Position numbers and translations under genes: made by a program
Notes under the pieces: generated by a model
What the model was told of the DNA's origin: nothing
The model's input: the letters and a program-made list of their open reading frames with translations, nothing else
Databases searched by the model: none
Origin: Oscarella lobularis
Lineage: Eukaryota; Porifera; Homoscleromorpha; Homosclerophorida; Oscarellidae
Reading direction: 5' to 3'
Assembly: GCF_947507565.1 (NCBI RefSeq)
Contig: NC_089176.1
Span: 2,108,001 to 2,172,000, forward strand
Length of the DNA: 64,000 nt
Part shown: in pieces, positions 55,101 through 64,000 of the stretch
Layout: each line of letters starts with the position of its first letter
How positions within the stretch are numbered: position 1 is the stretch's first letter

Positions 55101-58100
55101 ACTTCGCTCCTTTCAAACACTACTGTTTTGTCACTGCCTTCTTCAGGCGGTGGAGACACGCTCACCACGTATTGACTAATACCGCTCTGAATGTCGCTAA
55201 TTAGCCAGTTTGCTGAAATTCCTTGTAGTTCTGCTTGAAATTCAGCGTCACGTCCCAACTCTAAACCATCGTAAACGTACTCCACGACAGGTGGAGAGGT
55301 ATCAACCAAGAAACCGTTCGTAACGTAAACAGATCGAAGGCCCACTTCATTGAAGAGAACAACAGTCGAAAAGAATTTGATTCCGTCAGGCAGTGAAACG
55401 TTGTTTGTGCTTGCTTCAACGGAATCGGCATCTACAGGCACATCTACGACGCTGTCGTCGTACTGATAAACTCCCATCAGCCAACTCATGTTCACTATCT
55501 TGGTGACGTCTTCCTCGCAGTTCCAGTTTACGGCTGCAAAGCGCGGCGTCGTCTCAAAATCAACGTCGTTCGTTAGCCCATCCCCGACGTGAAAACACGT
55601 TGGCGGTGTCGTGTCTATTTGGACTCCGTCTGACATAAAACTTGTTGTCAGTCCAGCAGAGTTGACAACTCGAACCACTGCGTAGTAGGTGGACGCTTGC
55701 TTCAGTTCCACGTTTTGGTATCGCCCCGTGAGAAGGCTTCCAAAGCTGCGGAAAGGATAAGCGAACTTTTGCCCAGCCGGGTCGATTGCTATTCCAAGTA
55801 GATATTCCTCAATCAGCGTTTCTTCTTCGTTGCACGGATCCCACCGAGCTACAAACACGCTTCCCATCGACGTAATGTCAGCTTCACCAGTTTCTCCGTC
55901 GTAAACGCTTCCAGAGCAAATCGGTCCCGACATATCAACGACAAGACCGTTAGAAACTGACACAGAGAAAAGGCCGACGTAGTCAATAGCCTTCACGTTA
56001 CATATATATTGATGTCCAGACACCAAGGTAAGATCGTCAAGGACTGCCGTACTAGCCAGCTGAGAAACGGTTTCATATGACATGGGAGTAGCGTCATTTT
56101 CGCTAATTCCGACTTGAAGTTCAGAGATTCCAGACTCGTAGTCGTCGATCCATCGCCACAAGCACCACATGGTCGTGTTTGTTGTCTGGTAGTCAATGTC
56201 GTAGACATCCCAGCCATCTTGAACGTATCCTTCTGAAGGAGGCCTGTAGTCGACTAGAAATCCGTCCGATGTTACAGCGGTGCGAAGACCGGCCGCGTTT
56301 GTAATTCGCACTGTGACAAAATAGGAATGACCCAAAGAAAGACTGGCCAGTGGGTAATGAGCTGAATTCGTATCAAGAGGCGATGTAAACTCGAGCAAAT
56401 CTGTTCCACCGCTATACGAACCTATTGCCCAGTCTCTAAAGACAATTTCTGTCACGTCTTCATCGGAAAACCAGCTGATGCCAAGATTGATATCAGGTTT
56501 TTCCAAATAGTCAATGTCTTCTCTGACCGAACTGTCGTAGTCATACTCAATTAGATCTTCCAGAACAGGAGAGGTCGTGTCAATCACCGTTCCGTTTGAC
56601 GTGGTTTCGACGCGACGACCAGCAAAATTATACGCTCTCAAAACAAAACGATAAAAACCTCCTTGCCTGCCGTCAATCACTCTTCCCATAGAATAGAAAC
56701 TCGGTGCTGCAAACTGCCAGAGTGCCATTTCAACGCCATTTTCGTCAATAACGTTCGTTTCAACGTGACTGATGCCACTTTCTCTGTCGCGAAACTCGAA
56801 AGACGCACACGGTCGTTTGATGGGCCTATAGGGATTATCAGGCGGCCAAATGTCTACAGTTTCGTAAGATTGACAGACTTTGAAATTTCCAAACGCTGAT
56901 GTACTTTCTGTCCAAGCGTCAATATCAACGCCGAAATTCTGGCCGTCATATAGTCTTCCCTCAAGTGGCACACTGCTGTCAACAAGCACGCCGTCAGTTT
57001 CAATTAGCGCACTGAGTCCAGCTTCATTTTTGGCTCGTACGGCGACGCGATAAATTTCTCCACTATTCAATACCAAGTCAGAGAAGCAGATGCTTGTTTT
57101 CTGTAGAACGTTGTGTTCCTTCAGCAGCAAAGTGCCATTGAAAGTGAAGATAGAAACGTAGTAATTTTCGATGGGGCTCTCCAGCTCCACGAACGCGTTC
57201 AGCCACCGAGCACAGATCTCTCGATCTGAGATCTGAAAGTCGATGTCGGGAGAGTGAACAGCTCCGCCGCCGTCGCCGTCTCGCAAATAGATGTCGCCGT
57301 AGCTCGGCGCTGTGCTATCAACCAATACGCCGTCTGACCAAAAAGTGGTAATTAGAGCGGCTTTGTTCACCGCTTTTCCGGTGACGTAATAGCGGTTTGC
57401 GTGTTCAGCTTGAAAGTATGGGAAAATCACTGTAGTCGTACCATTAGGTCCAAAGCCCGCATCTTCGAAGCGAAGCACGTCTGTTCCCCCTTTGTAGCTT
57501 CCAACAGCAGCCCGAACAGAATCGATTCCACTTTCGGGATCCTGGCAAGTCCAAGTGGCTCCGAAGTGCGTCAGATTCGCCGCATAGTCGACGTCGTCTT
57601 CGTAGCCGGGAAGAAGATCCAGAATTTCCGAACAAATTGGATTTGTCGGATCTACGATCATGCCGTCGGAAGTGAATTTATCATTTAGGCCAGCTTGATT
57701 CCACGCTACTACGTAAGCCGTGTACGTCTCTTTGGGAACCAGACGAAGGTCTTCTCTGTAGCCAAAATAATGGTAAACTCGTTCCAATTCGAATTGGCTT
57801 CTACCAGACGAATCAGCAACCGTCCAATCAAAATAATCCATTCCGCTTTCGTCGTCGAAAATTCCCAACCAGCAAGCCTTGAAACTGTGCTGGGCTAGTT
57901 GATAGTCGTAGTCCTCAACGCAGTCATACGAGCCATCCATAACAGGAATATCTCCTATAAGAGGAATAGTGTGATCGATAAGGACGCCATCTGTCGTAAC
58001 AACTGCCTCCATGTTGACGGAGTTCATGGTTCTAAAAGACACGTAGTATGTTGTCTTGTGTTTCAAAGTCAAATGGCTATTTGCAAGGTCCTTCGACTGT

Positions 58101-61100
58101 AACGTGTCCGTGAATGGCTGAATGTCCTCGCCGCCTTTCGTCGTTCCAATGGCCCATTCAGCTATTACAAGGCTCGACTCGTCTTCGACGATGTCGTCGT
58201 AACTAGCTCGAATCACGTTGTAGCTATGATCGAAGTCGGTATCTTTGAATTTGGTACCGTCACGAAGCTTCACCACCTCGGGCGGCGTTAGGTCAGCCAA
58301 AAAGGGCTCCGCCGACATAGACGAAGTCAGGCCTACCGAATTATGGCAAGTCACTGTCACCGTAACATAAGACCCATGGCCGAATAGCAAACCGTCGATT
58401 ATAGCCGTTTCCGCATCGTAAACGTCCCTATCTTTAACCAGTGCCGCTATACCAGACGTTGATTTCGCTGTTACAGTATAGTGCAACCACTCGGATTCGG
58501 GATCTTGAAAACCGACCATATCTACAGTTAATGATCGAGCATCGTTTTGTTTCGCCGTTACAATTGCCTTTTCTGTTTCCGGAGGAGTGCTATCGGGAGT
58601 GGAAAAACAGATTTCCGGGATCAGAGTAAGCTCTTGCTGAGGATACGACCAGGAGAAAAGATCTTGCCAAACGGTGTAAATCACGCCCCATTCGAATGTG
58701 CATTCCCACACTTTCCAACTAGGGCAATGCATTATCGGTCCCATTATACCAAAACCGACGCTCAGAGTAATCGTGATTGGCCTAATTTCAACTTTAAAGT
58801 CTGCACAAGCCGTCAATACGGCGCCTCTAATGCTAAGATCAACAGTCGGCACAAACGTTGTATCCATGATGGTAATATCCAATTTCAATGACGCCGAAGC
58901 GATGCCGACCGTTACAGTGACTTCGCCGGTTAGTGTCAGCGATCCTTCTGGTAAAAGAGACGCTGACACTGTTTTAGCAAGCGGACACAAGGCTGCTTCG
59001 TAATTGACCGTCAGTCGTCCCGATACGATAAATTCTAGCGACAAAATAATTCCTATGTATTCTGCCACTACTATCCACTCCGAGTCACACTCGGAATCGA
59101 GATCGGGAAATTCGCACGTCTTATAGAAAATCTTGTCTTTGCTGTAAAGTTCGCCGGTGCCTGTAAAACAATCAGACGTATCTTGCTCGTCTTCCTCTCG
59201 TTTTTTCCGTCGATAACTGTCATCATCGTCATCATCGTCATCATCGTCATCAAAATCAATAACTGGCTGATCGATTATCTCGTCGTTAAGCACGATCAAA
59301 GACAACTGATTGTTAGTTACAGCATCCGTATCAAATTGGTTCTGTAAGACTGGAACGGCCAAAGATATCGTGCTATCTTCCAAGTCGCCACCGGTCACTT
59401 CTCTTTTCTCTTGCTCGGCTTGAGCGCCACTGTTGTGCGTGATAACCAGCGACTCTCCCTTCTCAATAAAACACACGTCAACCGCGCCGGAAGGCACTCT
59501 TACGGATCTATCAAGTTCCAAGGCGACACCGTACATCACTGGAATACCTTCGAAAGTTATGTCTTGAGTTTGCGGCATCTCAATGAAATCTAACTTGCAG
59601 CTGAAACCCGGTTTGGCAACGCAGCGTAGGACTGACAAGGATTCGATTTCGTTCTGAACAAACGAGACAACGCCAGCGACGTTTTCACCGATGGTCAAAA
59701 TCTGACTTGGTTTGACAACGTCCACAGGCAAGTCACCTGGTTGGTATTTACTCTCCGCTTCAATGAAACCACTGAAGTCAGTCAAATATCCAGCAATCCA
59801 TCCTTTCTGATCCCCATCATCAAATTCATGATGTTCTGGCAAGGGCTCGCCCGTTAGTACATTGCCCTCGCTATCGAAAAAGTCAGCAATCCAAAGGTAG
59901 CTTTCGTTTGCTGCATAAAACATTCCAGTTCCAAAAGAGTCGGTATATTCTGCCAACGTCATTTGGATATCGACTGGAGGCGTTTCTTCTGTGAGTGGTA
60001 ACAAAGACTCTTTGAGTATGCCGTACAGTATACCGACCGTTCCAACGTCCTGTATGCTGTGAAGACCATGAATGTAAACCCAATCTGCAATAACAAGAAC
60101 ACCAAAAGGTCCTCGAACGGCATTTCCGCTGTCGTCAAATACTCTATAGATTCGAACAATGTCACCAGATCCCTTTTCTTGAACAACTAGCAGATTCGGA
60201 TCTTCTACCTTGTCCTCGGTTCCAAACATAGACAGCAGGTAATGCGTGCCGTCTTGGTCAATAGGAGTAATTCCTTGAACTTGATAGTTTTCAAACAACC
60301 CAGGAATCAGTGTTCTATCTCGTTCAAGTACGGTTAGATGAGTGTACTTGACTTTGAAGACGATATTTCGGTACGCATCGGTAGATCGAGGTAGAACTTG
60401 AACGCACGTAGTGTTAGAGCAGTACGGTAGCTCCGATGGATCTTCTAACGTTCCTGGCTCCAACCCGGTATCTATTAGAAGAATCGTGTCAACCCAGTCT
60501 CGAACACTGCTCAGAAGTTCGAGCGGCTTCGTTTCTAGCCATAGTATTGCGCCTTCAATTTGCCTCACGATTTTGTTGTTGACGAATTCCTTAATGTCGG
60601 AGACGATTGTTCGAAAGCTGAGAACAACGTTTGTTGCAAAACGCAAAACAGGAAAGATAGCGTCTTCAACTAAACTCTCTAGTTCACGAGCTACAGATTC
60701 AGCACTTCTGATAATCTTCTTAGCTGGGTCCAGAATGTACTTGGACGCATCAAGAACCGTAAAGAAGCTACACAACTTTTTCAAATTCTCAGAGAAGTCC
60801 CGGGCCACGTTCAGCACGGTGTCAACAGCACCAAGTATCGTGTCACTGACGTCGTGCCACGCGTCTTTTCCCAGCTTTACCAATGCGTTAAGGTCCTTGA
60901 CGAGAGGGAAGCCGCTTACGAGCGAAGTGCAAGAAGCACCACCGATCTCGTTTCTGTCTTCCTTGGGCACAAGCACGTTTAAAGCGGTCGTTGCTAAGTC
61001 AATAACGTTTACTGTTGCATTTGACGACGCGAAGTCTATCAGAGACTGAAGTCTTGTCGTCACTTTTACTATAATATCCTGCAAAACTTCGACGTACTTG

Positions 61101-64000
61101 TTGACTTCACCCATGATGCTGAGGAATTGATCAAGAAATCCTATGTCTTCTAAAATGCTTTCAGCCGAAATCAGTAACTTTTCCAAGCTGTCGGTAAACA
61201 TCTGTTTCAGGCACAGTGTGCCCTCAACGCAATCCATATCAACATATGTCGCCCAGTCGCCCGTGTAAACATCTGTCAACTCGTACAGAGCATTAAGAAA
61301 ATTCGAAAGTTTCGTGGCAAGCGACGAAATTGGCCCCAAAGCCGCCGCTGTAGTATCAATTAGCTTTTGGCTCACGCTGTTCGTCGTCGCATTGACGAGA
61401 GCGTTCCAACTACTCTGAATGCCTGTGATTTTCGTACCGTAGTTCATAACGACGTCAACCAGTCCGCTGAAAGAGCAAGACGAATGTAGAATAGATTTTA
61501 ATTTCTCGGAAAGGTTCTGGATGTTTCCCAAGGTGCTAATGATGAAGTTTTCTATTTTGTCTACTAAAGACATGACGTTGGAAATGATGTCTTGAACAAG
61601 TTGGAAACCGTCCGAAAGATAGTTCATGGCCACCGTCCCAGCTTGCAGTAGGGCTTCCGATAGTTTATTCAGCAATTCCACGAGGATGGAACGAAATTTG
61701 TCAAATCCAAAAAGAATCAAGTTCAGAACTTTATCACGCACTTTCTCGGCCGCGGATACGAATTTGTCGGAATTAGTCAAAAATTCCAGTACAGAATATA
61801 TCCATCCTGCAACGTTCAACGTCGTATCGAGCACGGTATCCATGACGTTTTTCAATGTTTCTATTCCCGGAACACCGCTCAGTGTCACCGCTACCAAATC
61901 TGTGACATTCTTTGCCAAATTGACAAATTCTATAAATTCTTTGCTTCCGTTGAGGTACTTCTCTGACAAAGTCACATAGCCTTCAAACCATACAACGAAA
62001 TCGTCCAGATTTGCAGCGAGAGTTTCGTTGACAGTTTCAACAAACGACGAAGCAAAATCGTCAAAGCGAGTCAGTACCTCGTCTTCAACAAAGCTCGTCA
62101 CTAGCCCAACTCCTCTTTCTAACAGGTCTTGACTCATTTCAAATACGTCTACTGTATTGAGCAAAGAAGTATTGAACGGTAGAGCGCCGAATATCTCTTG
62201 AGATGCGTTTCGTAGAAAGCCTACAATTCTCGCAGATAGGTCAGTCATCGCGTCATAGCATACATTCCTGGCAACGTCGACGTAACTTTCTACTGTGGCC
62301 AGCGTTGTATTAACCACACCGCAAACCTCATTTTCTACAGACTTGATGGCATTCGTTATATATTCCAATCCGGCATCGACTAAGCCTGAACTCAACATCG
62401 ACTTCAAACCGAGCTGCTGAATGACGTTCGTTATTTGAGTGACGACAGAATAACCGCTCAGCTGACTCTGAAGATCCTGTACTACGCCTCTAGAAATATT
62501 CAATGCAGATTGCATGCTTGTAACGATCACTTGGAACTGGTTCACCAGCTGCTTAGCAAGAGCTTCGCCGGCCGAAAAACCGTTACGAAAACCGTCAACT
62601 ATCCTCATTCCGGCGTCGTGAAAAGTGGTAAGATTTTTTGACATGACAAGAATTTCGTAAATTGTGGAGAGTCCAGCCGATTCTATCACGCCAGAAAGTT
62701 TTTCAGAAAAACCGGTGAGACTAGAGAGGATAGCAAAACCATCCAAGCTAACAGATACATTGAAGTTGAGCAATTGATCAGCCGCCTGACAGACAGTTGA
62801 ACCAAACACCGTAGCTGGATCGTCCGGAAAAGAGTCGACGACTTCGGTGATAGAGTTAACGACGCCCGTTACATTGGAAACATAATTGTCCATCCGATCG
62901 ATGGGATCGGTGATGTACGCGACGACCGAGTCGCACAGCGCCGTTAGATTTTGGAGTTTCTGCGTCACAAACGAATTCACGATCTCTTCGAGTCTTCCTA
63001 TGATTTGGTCAGCCAAATCAAGATCACGAAGCTTCAATACGTAGCCCTCTACTGTGTCGATAAACGACTCGGCCACGTAGCTAGCATTAATAGCCATGTC
63101 AAGCATTTCGACGCCCTGATTGATACCGTCAATTATTGGCGAAATAGGAGCAATGAGGCGGCTGATATCCGTGAACGTTTCCTCGAGAAAGTCGAGCACG
63201 TAGAGCACTACTTCGACCAAGGGTGCAATAGCATTTCGAACTTCTCCGACAAGTTTAACAGCCGTGTCCAAGACTACGTTTAGCAAGTTCGAGAGTATGT
63301 CATTCTTGAAGGCGACTCCAGCGGTAAAAATCACCTGTGCGTCAACCAGCTCGACGTCGAGAAAGAACATGTGAAGTCTGGCTTCGGCTTCATTGTGACA
63401 GTCGACGTCGAACTGTCCGTCGAATATAGATAGATATATTCGTACTAGATTTCGAAACTCAGCCCTTAGACTTGCTTTCATCTCCGATACTCCGAAGTCT
63501 ACGGAGTACGTTTTGTCGATTCCGAAATCCTTATCGACAAGAGGCTGCAATGGATCGATGTAATCCAGCGACCTCTTCACCAACCTCTCCTTGATGTCTC
63601 GTACCGAACGCAGTCTTTCTCCTCTCTCAAAAGCGTCGAGAGAAACGGGATCCTCGCGTGCGGAGAAAAACTTTCGAAGAATCGACTCGGAGTGAAGACC
63701 CTGATTGATAGATCGGTGATATAAAGCGACGAGACTTTCAACGGCCTCCGACGACAACTCTTCAGCGCGTTCAGACATCGCCTTGACAGCGGAACGATGT
63801 TCTTCGACCGTACAGCTAGAATTCCTTACGCTCTCGACGTAAATCGGTTCGACATCGCTCCAGTTGAAGTGACGCAACCCGAATAGAGCGGCCGACCGCA
63901 CGCTGCCCGAAGGGTGCTGAGAAAGATCGACTAAAGTCGCGAGGCTTCCGTTATGGGCCGCGCTTCCTATAGCTCTCGCGTACGTCGCCACGTGGGCATC
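41311..64000 (-). CDS. giant modular extracellular protein (>7,000 aa), 5' partial
   Basis: One gene, not two: the 16.9-kb open frame (64000-47126) splices in phase to 47074-45250 across a 51-bp intron, then to 45199-45035, 44973-43972, 43916-43618, 43565-43503, 43450-43353, 43304-43206, 43159-43050 and about ten more small exons to 41377-41311. The frame is open at the window edge, so the N-terminus is missing. Order: HEAT-like helical start, long Leu/Val-rich helical region, poly-Asp with RRKKR, about 30 FN3-like repeats interrupted by a propeller-like block, Calx-beta-like repeats, cadherin, two Cys-rich GCC2/GCC3-type modules, TSP3, two EGFs, two cadherins, a CGNG..CDDGN module, then CSPG/cadherin-like repeats (VNDKP, VNDRP). 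No C-terminal membrane helix is seen. Probably a secreted matrix or adhesion protein; role inferred. Confidence 0.8.
43618..47074 (-). other. giant protein: Calx-beta, cadherin, Cys-rich, TSP3, EGF modules
   Basis: 47074-45900: Calx-beta-like repeats (FVEEDKD-type strand read as [16 protein letters not shown]). 45720-45430: cadherin-like ([10 protein letters not shown]). 45420-45035: two GCC2/GCC3-type modules ([18 protein letters not shown]). 44973-44870: TSP3 calcium repeat ([14 protein letters not shown]). 44860-44640: EGFs. 44640-44000: cadherins (DQNDNAP). 43916-43770: [19 protein letters not shown] module as in DUF4215 proteins. Confidence 0.75.
47390..58600 (-). repeat. array of about 30 FN3-like repeats
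   Basis: Repeats of roughly 100-110 residues. A typical unit reads DG...DVDYQ, then SW..F.D.ES.I..Y.W.IG, then a Tyr-rich strand (YY.TV.A.N.AGL) and ends SDGV.VD.TPP. I count about 30 units by their VDxTxP boundaries: 28 before and 2 after a non-repeat block at about 49600-48030. Copies are diverged, so expansion is old. Confidence 0.8.
48030..49600 (-). other. giant protein: non-repeat block inside FN3 array
   Basis: About 520 residues breaking the FN3-like array. It is beta-rich with many Asn-glycosylation sites at its start ([13 protein letters not shown]) and strands such as [18 protein letters not shown] that suggest a beta-propeller. It ends with a Cys-rich stretch (CYPCVG, CTHC, CNNSQC). 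The propeller call is weak. Confidence 0.45.
59218..59254 (-). repeat. GAT microsatellite encoding poly-Asp
   Basis: ATC/GTC triplets on the + strand encode a run of about 11 Asp on the minus strand. It is followed at once by YRRKKREED, a good match to a furin-type cleavage site (RRKKR), at residues about 1596-1600 counted from the window edge. Confidence 0.8.
59255..64000 (-). other. giant protein: N-terminal helical region
   Basis: The first roughly 1,580 residues in the window. The start ([20 protein letters not shown]) resembles a HEAT-type helical repeat such as those in large lipid-transfer proteins; that link is only suggestive. It is followed by about 1,000 residues of amphipathic Leu/Val/Asn-rich helices (repeated patterns like [12 protein letters not shown]) with few Cys, likely a long helical rod. 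Confidence 0.5.

Noticed and set aside
59210-59260. Possible CRISPR-like or structured repeat
   Set aside because: Simple in-frame GAT triplet repeat within coding sequence; no spacers.
1-64000. tRNA, rRNA and CRISPR arrays
   Set aside because: Reading for cloverleaf landmarks, conserved rRNA segments and spaced direct repeats gave nothing I can support.

Overview
This is a eukaryotic, animal window. The genes have very short GT-AG introns (34-63 bp where I could resolve them), and they encode CUB, MAM, CCP, VWA, cadherin, EGF and Calx-beta domains, rhodopsin-like GPCRs and an animal-type multidomain polyketide/fatty-acid synthase. A compact genome with this mix of intron-poor metazoan genes fits an early-branching animal, most likely a sponge (a homoscleromorph would fit). 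That assignment is inference; no marker gene in the window proves it.

Layout. 0.8-2.9 kb (-): a secreted WxxW-CUB-MAM protein rebuilt from seven recognised exons. 4.3-6.1 kb (-): an orphan P-loop ATPase. 7.1-10.1 kb: a divergent pair sharing a 220-bp promoter, an intronless kinesin motor-DEP fusion (-) and a PLD6/Zucchini-type phospholipase-D (+). 10.7-21.1 kb: one GPCR (+), then three tandem GPCR paralogues (-) in duplicated segments. The last segment also carries a GH31 glycosidase (+); the first two carry only decayed pieces of it. The GH31 frame is broken by two TAG codons at aromatic positions and by a later frameshift. 22.6-26.0 kb (+): a secreted CUB-CCP-VWA-serine-protease-like protein, like complement factor B/C2, whose protease triad is lost. 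26-27.3 kb: a graveyard of gene fragments, a hairpin element and a dispersed repeat. 27.4-29.1 kb (-): an arylsulfatase B-like enzyme. 29.9-30.3 kb (+): a small secreted GDNF/GAS1-like Cys-rich protein. 31.2-31.5 kb: a long inverted repeat. 31.9-40.1 kb (+): an iterative PKS (KS-AT-DH-degenerate ER-KR-ACP-TE). 41.3 to beyond 64 kb (-): one giant gene of more than 7,000 residues, most of it in a single 16.9-kb exon with about 30 fibronectin-III-like repeats, followed by about 20 small exons encoding Calx-beta, cadherin, Cys-rich, TSP3, EGF and CSPG/cadherin-like modules.

The genes do not form one pathway. Themes are extracellular recognition and matrix (WxxW-CUB-MAM, factor-B-like protein, sulfatase, giant adhesion protein), local gene-family turnover (GPCR/GH31 block) and specialised metabolism (PKS). 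All exon joins are my own reading of frame and splice consensus and have not been checked against transcripts.
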